Part shown: positions 1 to 7,920 of the stretch, one piece after another | How the letters are laid out: every line of letters begins with the position of its first letter | Position numbering within the stretch: position 1 is the stretch's first letter | Assembly: GCF_003324525.1 (NCBI RefSeq) | Contig: NZ_QGDC01000001.1 | Location: forward strand, 248,001 to 312,000 | Reading direction: 5' to 3' | Source of the DNA: Mucilaginibacter hurinus | Lineage (GTDB): Bacteria > Bacteroidota > Bacteroidia > Sphingobacteriales > Sphingobacteriaceae | Length of the DNA stretch: 64,000 nt | Made by a program: the position numbers and the translations under genes | The notes under the pieces: model-generated | Database searches by the model: none | What the model was told of the DNA's origin: nothing | The model's input: only the letters and a program-made list of their open reading frames with translations

Positions 1-232
1 CCTGGTACTCGGCCATCATGGGGTAACGTTTAGCTGCGTTCAGCACGGTCATAATATCAGTGTCCTTGCCATAAAATACGGTTTGGTTAAAACCGCGTTC
101 GGCAGGCGATAGCAACTCGTGCTCAACAAAATCGCTTATAAGGTCAATGTAATACGGCTCTTCGCCATGCAACAGGTACAAGGGTTTGTACTTACGGTTT
201 TTAAAATCTTTAAGTATATCGGCGGCCGTCAT
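1..232 (-). CDS. holA: DNA polymerase III subunit delta (partial, N-terminal part)
   Basis: The reverse strand from the ATG at 230-232 reads MTAADILKDFKNRKYKPLYL and continues with LHGEEPYYIDLISDF, then runs off the left edge after about 77 residues with no stop. LxGEEPYxID at the N-terminus is typical of HolA, the clamp-loader subunit that opens the sliding clamp; the family is usually about 340 residues, so most of the gene lies outside. It is divergent from the HsdR-N-like gene at 386, and two -7 type elements lie just upstream (243-271). The assignment rests on the N-terminal motif only; the AAA-like fold cannot be checked here. Confidence 0.85.
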   Translation of the reverse strand, partial: MTAADILKDFKNRKYKPLYLLHGEEPYYIDLISDFVEHELLSPAERGFNQTVFYGKDTDIMTVLNAAKRYPMMAEYQ

Positions 233-242
233 GGTGCAAAGT

Positions 243-271
243 CAAAAGTAAAAATTCAAAAGTCAAAAATA
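243..271 (-). promoter_or_regulatory. Two candidate -7 elements for holA inside a TTTGAC-type repeat
   Basis: On the reverse strand there are two exact TAnnTTTG matches, TATTTTTG (264-271) and TACTTTTG (243-250), 21 bases apart, within a run of imperfect TTTTGAC/TTTTGAA repeats. The proximal one ends 11 bases before the holA ATG. No TTTG box lies at the usual 19-20 base spacing. The repeat itself creates the -7 matches, so one or both may be incidental. Confidence 0.4.
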
Positions 272-364
272 GCCGGCAGGTTCATATATTTTTAGCTTAA
301 AGCATGGCTTATATATCTTATAGTATTATCAATGGCTCATGAAGGGGTATCAGTTTTAATTTTT

Positions 365-372
365 TACTTTTG
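365..372 (+). promoter_or_regulatory. Candidate -7 element of the HsdR-N-like gene
   Basis: TACTTTTG is an exact match to the Bacteroidetes -7 consensus and ends 13 bases before the ATG at 386. It supports that ATG over an in-frame start at 332, which would lie upstream of the promoter. No clear -33 box is present. Confidence 0.4.
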
Positions 373-385
373 GCTTTGCATTAAA

Positions 386-844
386 ATGAACCAACTGCGT
401 CCGCTTGCATTACCCCCCTATCCTTTTAAAATTACCGAAATTAACGGGCAGCTTACCATGTTTGATGAACTGCGCAAAAAAACCATTATTATCACGCCTG
501 AAGAATGGGTACGGCAGCATTTTGTACAATACCTTATTAACCAAAAGCATTATCCAAAATCACTGATGCGGCTGGAGGGCGGATTAAGATATAACGGCAT
601 GGCAAAACGTACAGACATCGTGGTATTTAATAATGCGGGACAAAAGATTTTGATGGTAGAATGCAAAGCGCCATCCGTAACAATAAACCAAAAGGTTTTT
701 GACCAAATTGCCCGTTACAACATGACTCATAAAATTGCGCTGCTCGCGGTTACTAACGGCCTAAAGCACTATTACTGCCATATAAATCATGAAAGCGGCG
801 ATTATAAGTTTATTGAAGCGCTACCCGGCTATGGGGAACTTTAG
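386..844 (+). CDS. Stand-alone HsdR N-terminal-like (PD-(D/E)xK) domain protein
   Basis: A 152-residue protein that matches the N-terminal domain of type I restriction R subunits (HSDR_N_2 type) and nothing more: it has no helicase motor. The nuclease-fold signature is visible as Asp77 in KRTDIVVFN followed by Glu92-x-Lys94 in LMVECKAP. The start at 386 was chosen because MNQLRPLALPPYPFK looks like the native N-terminus and because a -7 element lies at 365-372. No methylase or specificity gene is nearby, so this is probably not an active restriction system. Biological role unknown. Its TAG stop overlaps by 4 bases the TAA stop of the convergent kinase gene. Confidence 0.75.
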   Translation: MNQLRPLALPPYPFKITEINGQLTMFDELRKKTIIITPEEWVRQHFVQYLINQKHYPKSLMRLEGGLRYNGMAKRTDIVVFNNAGQKILMVECKAPSVTINQKVFDQIARYNMTHKIALLAVTNGLKHYYCHINHESGDYKFIEALPGYGEL

Positions 845-2643
845 TGCGCTACAGTCACCAGGTTTTGCATCTTCTCAAACAATTCCGTTGGTTTAAACGG
901 CTTGGATACGTAGTCATTCATGCCGGAGCTGTACACTTTTTCTCTTATATCAAATAAAGCCGATGCTGTAAGTGCAATAATAGGTATGTTGGCCTTACGC
1001 GGGTCAGGCAGTTTGCGTATTTCCATGGCTGCCTCAAAACCGTTCATCACCGGCATTTGCAAGTCCATCAATATCAAATCAAAATTACCATATTGAAGGA
1101 GTTGGATCGCACGTTCGCCGTTTTCGGCAATGGTAGGCGTTATTCTCCATTTTGAGAGGAGTTTTTTCATCAACATTACGTTCACCACATTATCCTCTGC
1201 TATCAGTATTTGCAAGTTGCTCAGGTTATCACTTTGCAGCAGCTCGCTTAATTCCTCTTTTTCCGGCACAACTTCCGTAGACACCGGGAATTCCATATTG
1301 AATGAAAATTCTGAGCCAATGCTTACCTTGCTGTTCACGTTCATATGCAGGCCCTGCAATTCCAGCAGGCGCTTTACAATGGCAAGCCCTAAACCGGTGC
1401 CGCCATACTGGCGTGTAGTGGTAACAGATTCCTGCGCAAAGGGCTCAAAAATCTTTTCCAGGTTATTCTGTTCGATACCAATGCCGGTATCTTTTACAGA
1501 AAATTTAACTGTGCTTGTATTATGGCGGTCTTCAATACACGCGGCGTTTACCCATATATTACCCTGGTGTGTAAATTTAATGGCATTGCTTACCAGGTTA
1601 AAAATTATTTGTGTAATACGTGTTGGATCGCCAATAAGCACTTTATTTTTAAGCCGTTGGTCTACATCAAGGGTAAATGATAAACCCTTCTCTTCAGCCT
1701 TAATTCTCAAGCCGCCGCAAATATTCTGCATCAGGTCGACCAGGTTAAAACGCGCATTTTCAAACACAACCTTACCTGATTCTATTTTGTTAAAATCAAG
1801 CACATCATTAACTATTGCCAACAAATTGGAAGCAGAAAATTTTAATATATCCAGGTTCTCCTTTTGGTCCGTTCGGGGTGAGTTCATCAGCATCAGGTTG
1901 GTCATGCCAATAACCGCGTTAAGCGGCGTACGGATTTCATGCGACATCGTGGATAAAAACTCCGATTTAGCTTGCGATGATTTTTCAGCCTTGCCTATAG
2001 CTTTCTCCAGCTTTACGTTCAGTTCGGTTTGCTCTTCGCTGCTCTCTTTAAACTGACGGATATTTGTTATAAAAGCCTCATAAAAATGACTTAGAATGAA
2101 GATGATCAGCCCGAAATTGGTAACCGTCATAATAATTACGGTAGACTGGTCTAATCGCTCGGGCTTAAAGTCTATAATATAATTGGTTTCATACTGTAAA
2201 ATTAGAAACCCAAGTACCGGCAATACATTGGCCAGGGAGTAATACATTCCCCAGCGCTGGCCAAGCATATAAAACGAAAATACAATGACCAGTATGATCA
2301 TCTGCATGCCTACCACATTTACATCCTGCAAAATCACATAAACGTCGGTAAGATTTGATAGCGTTGTTACAACCAGTATTGCATGCGATACGCGGTGCCA
2401 GTTAGGATCCCATGTTAAGTACTTAAATAAAGTTATAGCACTTATCAGCATAAAGGCTGCGGAATACGCCATCTTGGTTTGCTCCTGTACGTATACGTTT
2501 ATTAGTACAAGGGCACCTGCCGCGGCAACGGCTAGTAAACCGTAATAAAGTAATTTTATACGGGCACGGTCAAGGATAGATTGTTCCTCGTCAAGTATTT
2601 TATAAAGTGAAAAATTAAAAAATCCCGCCTTCTTGTTACTCAT
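841..2643 (-). CDS. Membrane-bound hybrid sensor histidine kinase/response regulator
   Basis: A 600-residue hybrid kinase. Residues about 30-195 hold roughly six hydrophobic helices, so the sensor part is mostly membrane-embedded. A short coiled coil (about 198-228) leads to HisKA with the phospho-acceptor His235 in MSHEIRTPLNAVIG. HATPase_c follows with an N box around Asn353, DTGIGI (Asp385) and GGTGLG (414-419). A C-terminal receiver domain (about 478-597) has the acidic pair Glu483/Asp484, phospho-acceptor Asp527 in ILMDLQMPVMNGF and Lys581 in VSKPF. There is no DNA-binding output domain, so signalling must pass to a separate partner or stay internal. Signal unknown. It follows valS with an 89-base gap that contains its own -7 match. 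Confidence 0.92.
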   Translation of the reverse strand: MSNKKAGFFNFSLYKILDEEQSILDRARIKLLYYGLLAVAAAGALVLINVYVQEQTKMAYSAAFMLISAITLFKYLTWDPNWHRVSHAILVVTTLSNLTDVYVILQDVNVVGMQMIILVIVFSFYMLGQRWGMYYSLANVLPVLGFLILQYETNYIIDFKPERLDQSTVIIMTVTNFGLIIFILSHFYEAFITNIRQFKESSEEQTELNVKLEKAIGKAEKSSQAKSEFLSTMSHEIRTPLNAVIGMTNLMLMNSPRTDQKENLDILKFSASNLLAIVNDVLDFNKIESGKVVFENARFNLVDLMQNICGGLRIKAEEKGLSFTLDVDQRLKNKVLIGDPTRITQIIFNLVSNAIKFTHQGNIWVNAACIEDRHNTSTVKFSVKDTGIGIEQNNLEKIFEPFAQESVTTTRQYGGTGLGLAIVKRLLELQGLHMNVNSKVSIGSEFSFNMEFPVSTEVVPEKEELSELLQSDNLSNLQILIAEDNVVNVMLMKKLLSKWRITPTIAENGERAIQLLQYGNFDLILMDLQMPVMNGFEAAMEIRKLPDPRKANIPIIALTASALFDIREKVYSSGMNDYVSKPFKPTELFEKMQNLVTVAH

Positions 2644-2717
2644 TAGTTTTTTTGCAATAATACGTTGTTATGCCACACTATATTATCATACATTGATGAA
2701 ATATAGTTATAGAGCAA

Positions 2718-2725
2718 CAAAAGTA
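2718..2725 (-). promoter_or_regulatory. Candidate -7 element of the histidine kinase gene
   Basis: The reverse strand reads TACTTTTG, an exact TAnnTTTG, just after the valS stop and about 75 bases before the kinase start. A TTTG lies 16 bases further upstream (2742-2745), slightly closer than the usual -33 spacing. It suggests the kinase can be transcribed separately from valS. Confidence 0.35.
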
Positions 2726-2732
2726 TCTGCAA

Positions 2733-5438
2733 TTAACCAGCCAAATCTTGGAGGCCCTTTGTAATTATTGCCAGTTTAGCCTCTGCATCTGCTTTTTTAC
2801 GGCGCTCTGTTTCAATAATTTCAGGCTTGGCATTTTGAATAAACCGCTCATTAGTAAGCTTTGAATTAACTGATTTTAAAAAACCTTGCAGGTATTCTAC
2901 TTCTTTTTCCAGCCTGATTTTTTCAGCATCAGGGTCTACGCTTTCGTTAAGCGGCACAAAAAACTCGTCTGTTTGGGCCAGGAAGCTTATTGCGCCACCA
3001 ATTTTATCGCTCACTACATCAAGCTGATTGATGTTGCCTAACTTACCAATGATAGCGCCATAGGATGAATAATCAATTTTAGAATTAACTTTTACCGCAA
3101 GTGTAAGTGCCTCTTTAGGAGATATTTGCTTACTGTTGCGGATATTCCTGATTTGCGTAATAATTAGTTTAACTACCTCTGTATCTGATAAAAGCTGTGT
3201 ATTAAATTCCCCATAACTTGGCAATTGCGCAACAATGCAACTGTCTTTTATACCGCGTTCGCCAAACAGTTCGTCATGCCATAGCTCTTCAGTAATAAAC
3301 GGCATAAACGGATGCAGTATTTTCAGAATGTCTTCGAAAAACTTGATGGTACGTGTGTGCGTTTCCCTGTCGGTTGGTAGCTGTTTAAATATCCCATCTG
3401 CTGTAACCTGCCCCCCGGGTTTTATCATTTCCAGATACCATGCACAGAAATCGTCCCATACTAATTTATAAGTCGACATCAGCGCTTCAGACATCCGGTA
3501 CTGCGAAAAATTATCTTCTATTTCGGTTAAGGCTTGGCTAAAACGGCTTTCAAACCACTCAATAGCTACCCGGTTAGTACAAGTCAGGCTATCGTCAACC
3601 TGCCAGCCTTTAACCAGTAAAAAAGCGTTCCATATTTTGTTGCCAAAACTGCTTCCCCACTTGCAATGCTCTTCGTCAAACATCAAGTCGTTACCGGCTG
3701 GTGACGAGCGGAGCATACCTATCCGTACACCGTCTGCCCCATATTTCTCAATCAAATCCAACGGGTCAGGCGAATTACCTAATGATTTAGACATTTTCCG
3801 TCCCAGCTTATCACGTACTATGCCTGTTAAATATACATTTTTAAACGGCACTTCACCGCGCCACTCCTGTCCCGCCATAATCATCCTGGCCACCCAAAAA
3901 AACAATATTTCCGGCGCCGTAACCAAATCATTTGTCGGATAATAATATTTAATTTCGGGATTATCGGGCTCAGCTATACCATTAAATACTGATATAGGCC
4001 ACAGCCACGACGAGAACCAGGTATCAACCACGTCCTCTTCCTGTGTGAGGTCGTTAACAGTGAGTTGCGAGTACTTAGTAGCTAACTTCTTTGCTTCCTC
4101 AAATGCCTCTTCGCGGGTTTTAGCTACCACAAACTGGCCATCGGGCAGGTACCAGGCCGGAATTTGCTGTCCCCACCAAAGCTGGCGGCTAATATTCCAG
4201 TCGCGCACATTTTCCATCCAGTGCCTGTACGTGTTAATGAACTTTTCGGGTATTAAATTCACCTCGCCGTTAAGTACAGCATCAAGTGCCGGCTTAGCCA
4301 TTTCTTCCATTTTGCAAAACCACTGCATAGACAGCTTTGGCTCAATTACCGCGTTAGTACGTTCGGAAAAGCCCACCTGCGATTTGTAATCTTCTGTTTT
4401 TTCAAGCGAGCCGGCCTCGTCAAGCATCACTGCTATTTTCTTTCGTGCAGCAAACCGGTCTTCACCCACCAAAATCTGTGCTTTATCATTCAGGGAACCA
4501 TCGTCATTTAAAATATCTATAACCGGCAGATTGTGTTTTTGACCAAGCTGGTAGTCGTTTAAATCATGCGCTGGGGTTACTTTTAAACATCCCGTACCAA
4601 AGTCCATAGCCACATAGTCGTCCAGTATAACTGGTATCTCGCGATTTATAAGGGGCACCAATACCTTTTTGCCGTGTAAATGAACATACCGCTCATCATT
4701 TGGGTTGATACAAATAGCGCTGTCGGCCATTATGGTTTCAGGGCGGGTGGTAGCAATGGTTAAATATGAACTGTCAAGTATCGAGTCGTTAGGCTGTTCG
4801 CTGTGATCTTGATACTTAGTACTTGATACCTGATACCTGATATAGTACAACTTCTGGTTTACTTCCTTACGGATAACTTCCTCGTCAGACACGGCGGTTT
4901 TACCCTGCGGATCCCAGTTCACCATGCGTATACCACGGTAAATCCAGCCTTTTTTGTACAGATGGATAAATGTGTCTATAACAGCTTCGCTCATGTGCGG
5001 ATCCATAGTAAAAGCTGTTCGGTCCCAGTCGCACGAAGCGCCCAGTTTTTTTAATTGTTCAAGTATTATGCCGCCGTACTTTTCTTTCCATTCCCAGGCA
5101 TACTTTAAAAACTCTTCCCTGGGCAAATCTTTTTTATTGACGCCCTGCTCCTTTAACATGGCTACTACCTTAGCCTCAGTTGCAATACTGGCGTGATCTG
5201 TGCCGGGTACCCAGCAGGCATTTTTGCCTTTCATGCGGGCGCGACGAATAAGTACATCCTGGATAGTGTTGTTAAGCATATGCCCCATGTGCAGCACACC
5301 AGTTACATTAGGCGGCGGAATCACAATGGTGTAAGGTTCACGGTCATCAGGTACCGATGCAAAAAACTTATGCTGCAACCAGTAACTGTACCATTTATCT
5401 TCAAACTCGCGGGGCTGATATGTTTTAGAAATACTCAT
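2733..5438 (-). CDS. valS: Valine--tRNA ligase
   Basis: Class I aminoacyl-tRNA synthetase charging tRNA-Val, about 901 residues. The HIGH signature is in PPPNVTGVLHMGH near the N-terminus and KMSKS is in GRKMSKSLGNSPDP. The CP1 editing domain begins around YLTIATTRPETIMAD. The C-terminus is the family's tRNA-contacting coiled coil (RLEKEVEYLQGFLKSVNSKL onward). The start is ATG at 5438 (MSISKTYQPREFEDKW); the frame stays open to 5579, but that extension has no family similarity and lies upstream of an exact -7 element at 5446-5453. An unusual 15-20 residue insert rich in Ser, Gln and Asp just before the editing domain is encoded by a short tandem repeat (4809-4843). Confidence 0.96.
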   Translation of the reverse strand: MSISKTYQPREFEDKWYSYWLQHKFFASVPDDREPYTIVIPPPNVTGVLHMGHMLNNTIQDVLIRRARMKGKNACWVPGTDHASIATEAKVVAMLKEQGVNKKDLPREEFLKYAWEWKEKYGGIILEQLKKLGASCDWDRTAFTMDPHMSEAVIDTFIHLYKKGWIYRGIRMVNWDPQGKTAVSDEEVIRKEVNQKLYYIRYQVSSTKYQDHSEQPNDSILDSSYLTIATTRPETIMADSAICINPNDERYVHLHGKKVLVPLINREIPVILDDYVAMDFGTGCLKVTPAHDLNDYQLGQKHNLPVIDILNDDGSLNDKAQILVGEDRFAARKKIAVMLDEAGSLEKTEDYKSQVGFSERTNAVIEPKLSMQWFCKMEEMAKPALDAVLNGEVNLIPEKFINTYRHWMENVRDWNISRQLWWGQQIPAWYLPDGQFVVAKTREEAFEEAKKLATKYSQLTVNDLTQEEDVVDTWFSSWLWPISVFNGIAEPDNPEIKYYYPTNDLVTAPEILFFWVARMIMAGQEWRGEVPFKNVYLTGIVRDKLGRKMSKSLGNSPDPLDLIEKYGADGVRIGMLRSSPAGNDLMFDEEHCKWGSSFGNKIWNAFLLVKGWQVDDSLTCTNRVAIEWFESRFSQALTEIEDNFSQYRMSEALMSTYKLVWDDFCAWYLEMIKPGGQVTADGIFKQLPTDRETHTRTIKFFEDILKILHPFMPFITEELWHDELFGERGIKDSCIVAQLPSYGEFNTQLLSDTEVVKLIITQIRNIRNSKQISPKEALTLAVKVNSKIDYSSYGAIIGKLGNINQLDVVSDKIGGAISFLAQTDEFFVPLNESVDPDAEKIRLEKEVEYLQGFLKSVNSKLTNERFIQNAKPEIIETERRKKADAEAKLAIITKGLQDLAG
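4809..4843. repeat. Short tandem repeat (TGATACY units) inside valS
   Basis: Three to four degenerate copies of TTGATAC/TGATACC occur at 4809-4815, 4823-4829, 4831-4837 and 4838-4843. In the valS reading frame they encode residues around YQVSSTKYQ, immediately before the editing domain. The repeat keeps the frame open. Confidence 0.6.
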
Positions 5439-5445
5439 AAGGTTG

Positions 5446-5453
5446 CAAAAATA
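5446..5453 (-). promoter_or_regulatory. Candidate -7 element of valS
   Basis: The reverse strand carries TATTTTTG, exact TAnnTTTG, ending 7 bases before the valS ATG at 5438. This implies a very short leader. No -33 TTTG is seen at the expected distance. Confidence 0.45.
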
Positions 5454-5628
5454 GTTATTTGATTGGAAGTTCACGGGGAGATATTTTAGTTGGTGATTTA
5501 TGGTTAACAGCCCCTGGTTTAATACAGCTAAATTGCACCGCCGATGAACCGCCAACCATGCACTATGAGCAGCCAACACAATAAACAGTGTAAAAAAAGG
5601 TTATTATTAAGTAAGTATCATAACTATT

Positions 5629-5715
5629 ATGAAAACACTGACGCTTAATCGTTTACTGCACGATCTGCTCAAAAGGTCGAAGATCGAGTTTCTTGTCAAC
5701 TGGTTTAACAAGTAA
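5629..5715 (+). CDS. Possible 28-residue small protein
   Basis: ATG at 5629 to TAA at 5715 encodes a 28-residue peptide starting MKTLTLNRLLHDLLKRSKIE and ending in LVNWFNK. It is basic and amphipathic-looking, with Leu and Lys/Arg spaced as in a short helix. It lies alone in the roughly 340-base space between valS and the M13 peptidase gene and is followed 18 bases later by a perfect hairpin. There is no recognisable Shine-Dalgarno or -7 element before it and I know no family for it. It may be a chance reading frame. Confidence 0.2.
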   Translation: MKTLTLNRLLHDLLKRSKIEFLVNWFNK

Positions 5716-5732
5716 TTTGTTACACGCATAAT

Positions 5733-5753
5733 AATTGCCGGGTTACGGCAATT
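5733..5753. repeat. Perfect 8-bp inverted repeat over the -33 region of the M13 gene
   Basis: AATTGCCG (5733-5740) and CGGCAATT (5746-5753) are exact inverted copies separated by 5 bases (GGTTA). The left arm contains the TTG that would serve as the -33 box. It could be an operator, or a factor-independent terminator for whatever reads rightward from 5629, although no T-run follows. Confidence 0.5.
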
Positions 5754-5764
5754 GAGTAAATTTG
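5735..5764 (+). promoter_or_regulatory. Promoter of the M13 peptidase gene
   Basis: TTG at 5735-5737, 19 bases of spacer, then TAAATTTG (5757-5764), an exact -7 element with near-ideal Bacteroidetes spacing. The ATG at 5782 follows 17 bases later, supporting that start over the earlier in-frame codon at 5752. Confidence 0.55.
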
Positions 5765-5781
5765 CGCTTATTTTAACTGAC

Positions 5782-7836
5782 ATGAAAATTCCGGGTTCCA
5801 TCCTCATGGGCACACTGTGCCTATCACTGTCTGCATTTGCCCAGGATTACGGCAAAAACAAAGCAGGCAGCAACACACCACAACATTTTATCGACACTGC
5901 CAACATGAATACATCGGTTAAGCCCGGTGATGATTTTTTTGAATATGCCAATGGCAGCTGGCTAAAACGCAACGCCATACCGGCGAAGCAAGTGCGCTGG
6001 GGAAGCTTTTTAATGCTCAGGCAAGAAAGCCTGGACCGCCTGGTTAGCCTGTTAAGTGAAGTAAGTAAAACTACCGATGCACCCAAAGGCAGCCTTAAAC
6101 AGGGGGTGGGCGATCTGTATGCCAGCGCTATGGACAGTGCGGCTATAGAAAAATTGGGTTACCAACCCATAAAGCCCGACCTGCAACGGATTGAAAAGAT
6201 TAATAACCTAACTGGTATTATCAATGAAATTATTTACCAGCATAGAAATGGGTGGGCCAGCCCGCTTTTCGGCATTGGGGTAAGCGTAGATGCCCGAAAT
6301 GTTAACAACTACATGGTGCATTTAAGCCAGGGCGGCACTACCCTCCCCGATCGTGATAACTACCTGAAAAACGATGCCCGGTCACTAAAAATACAGGAAG
6401 CACTTAAAACTTATGTTGGCGCTTTGTTTACTTTAACGGGCTCGAAAGCTGAGGATGCAGCAAAAAAAGCAGCAACAATTTGGAATATTGAAAAGTCACT
6501 TGCAACGGCACAGATGTCGCGCACAGCAATGCGCGATCCTAACTTAACTTACAATAAGTTTACCACAACCGGTTTTAGTGAATGCACGCCTAAACTTAAT
6601 TGGGCGGATGTTTTAATGCGCCTTGAAATGAAAGGTCAGGATTCGATAATCGTTCGTCAACCTGCATTTTTTAAAACAGCCGACTCACTACTGACTGCGG
6701 TACCGGTTGCCGATTGGAAAACGTACCTGCAATGGCAGGTGTTAAAAAATTCATCAGGTAACCTTAGTACACCGTTTGTAAAAGCCGGGTTTGCCTATAA
6801 CAGTGTATTAACCGGCCAAAAAGAACTCGCGCCCCGTTCGGAACGTATGGCAAGCCAGGTAGACAACTACCTTGGCGAACTGCTGGGGCAGCTATATGTT
6901 GAAAGATATTTTCCTCCGGCAGCCAAAGATTACATGCAAAAGCTGGTTAACAACCTTAAAGAGACATATGCGGAGCGTATAAAAAAGCTTGACTGGATGA
7001 GCGACGAAACCAAGACGCGGGCGTTAAAAAAACTGGCAGCATTTAAGGTAAAAATTGGCTATCCCGACAAATGGGAAACTTATGACGGCGTAGTTATAAA
7101 CCGCAATGACTATATGGCTAACATTCGCAGCGTACTGCTATGGAAGCAAAACGACAATACCAAAAAGCTGGGTAAACCGGTTGACAAAACCGTATGGAGC
7201 ATGACCCCTCCTACTGTAAATGCCTACTACAACTCAGTGTATAACGAGATAGTATTTCCGGCAGGGATATTACAGTTTCCGTTTTTTGATTTCAAAGCAG
7301 ACGACGCCATTAACTATGGCGGTATAGGCGGCGTAATTGGCCACGAGATAACGCACGGATTTGACGACAAGGGACGCCAGTTTGACGCGGACGGAACCCT
7401 GCGCGACTGGTGGACTAAAACAGATGCCGATAAATTTAAAGAACGCGCCGATAAGGTTGTTGCACAATACGAAGCACTTACCGTACTGGACACCATACAC
7501 GTTAACGGCCAGCTTACCCTTGGCGAAAACCTTGCCGACCTTGGCGGCCTAAGCATTGCTTATGATGCCTATAAAAAAACAAAGCAGGGACAATCTGACG
7601 ATAGGATAGACGGTTTTACCGGCGATCAACGCTTCTTCCTTTCGTGGGCGCAGGTGTGGCGCAGCAAGCAATTGCCGCAAACCGCAGCGCAGCGCATCCT
7701 AACCGATTCACACTCACCTGAAGAGCATCGTGCCAATGCCCCGCTTACCAATGTGGATGCATGGTATAAAGCATTTAACGTTAAAGAGGGCGACAAAATG
7801 TACAAGAAGCCGGAAGACAGGATAAAGGTTTGGTAG
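5782..7836 (+). CDS. M13 family zinc metallopeptidase (neprilysin/PepO-like), secreted
   Basis: A 684-residue gluzincin. The N-terminus MKIPGSILMGTLCLSLSAFA is a clear signal peptide with a cleavage site near AFAQD, so the enzyme acts in the periplasm or on the surface. The zinc motif HEITH is at 521-525 (IGHEITHGFDDKGRQFD) and the third ligand Glu582 is in ENLADLGG. The substrate-binding motif appears as VNAYYNSVYNEIVFPAG, with the usual NAF/Y pattern. The length fits the family (about 670-690). It cleaves peptides rather than folded proteins in known relatives. It is monocistronic or leads into mnmD, whose start is 79 bases downstream. Confidence 0.94.
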   Translation: MKIPGSILMGTLCLSLSAFAQDYGKNKAGSNTPQHFIDTANMNTSVKPGDDFFEYANGSWLKRNAIPAKQVRWGSFLMLRQESLDRLVSLLSEVSKTTDAPKGSLKQGVGDLYASAMDSAAIEKLGYQPIKPDLQRIEKINNLTGIINEIIYQHRNGWASPLFGIGVSVDARNVNNYMVHLSQGGTTLPDRDNYLKNDARSLKIQEALKTYVGALFTLTGSKAEDAAKKAATIWNIEKSLATAQMSRTAMRDPNLTYNKFTTTGFSECTPKLNWADVLMRLEMKGQDSIIVRQPAFFKTADSLLTAVPVADWKTYLQWQVLKNSSGNLSTPFVKAGFAYNSVLTGQKELAPRSERMASQVDNYLGELLGQLYVERYFPPAAKDYMQKLVNNLKETYAERIKKLDWMSDETKTRALKKLAAFKVKIGYPDKWETYDGVVINRNDYMANIRSVLLWKQNDNTKKLGKPVDKTVWSMTPPTVNAYYNSVYNEIVFPAGILQFPFFDFKADDAINYGGIGGVIGHEITHGFDDKGRQFDADGTLRDWWTKTDADKFKERADKVVAQYEALTVLDTIHVNGQLTLGENLADLGGLSIAYDAYKKTKQGQSDDRIDGFTGDQRFFLSWAQVWRSKQLPQTAAQRILTDSHSPEEHRANAPLTNVDAWYKAFNVKEGDKMYKKPEDRIKVW

Positions 7837-7844
7837 TTTAAAAC

Positions 7845-7920
7845 TTCATAGTTGATGGCTCAAGGTTGATAGGCAGACTTAAAATTATCTCTATTTTCGC
7901 CCTGAACTTTCAACTATGAA
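7845..7920. repeat. 11-bp inverted repeat covering the mnmD start codon
   Basis: TTCATAGTTGA (7845-7855) and TCAACTATGAA (7910-7920) are exact inverted copies 54 bases apart. The right arm contains the ATG at 7916. In a transcript coming from the M13 gene, the start would be paired; in one starting near 7906 only the right arm would be present. About one such match is expected by chance in a window of this size. Confidence 0.35.

Larger units (their letters stand above)
5439..5781. other. Intergenic region between divergent valS and M13 peptidase genes
   Basis: About 340 bases. It holds the valS -7 element (5446-5453), a possible 28-residue ORF (5629-5715), a perfect hairpin (5733-5753) and the M13 gene promoter (5735-5764). 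Nothing recognisable is seen in 5454-5628; no tRNA-like cloverleaf is apparent. Confidence 0.6.

Noticed and set aside
386..844. Restriction-modification system
   Set aside because: Only the HsdR N-domain is present; no helicase, methylase or specificity gene is near.
1130..2056. A 308-codon open frame on the plus strand
   Set aside because: It lies entirely antisense to the histidine kinase, whose motifs are intact, and its translation has no recognisable domain.
5439..5579. N-terminal extension of ValS
   Set aside because: The added residues have no family similarity and lie upstream of the exact -7 element at 5446-5453.
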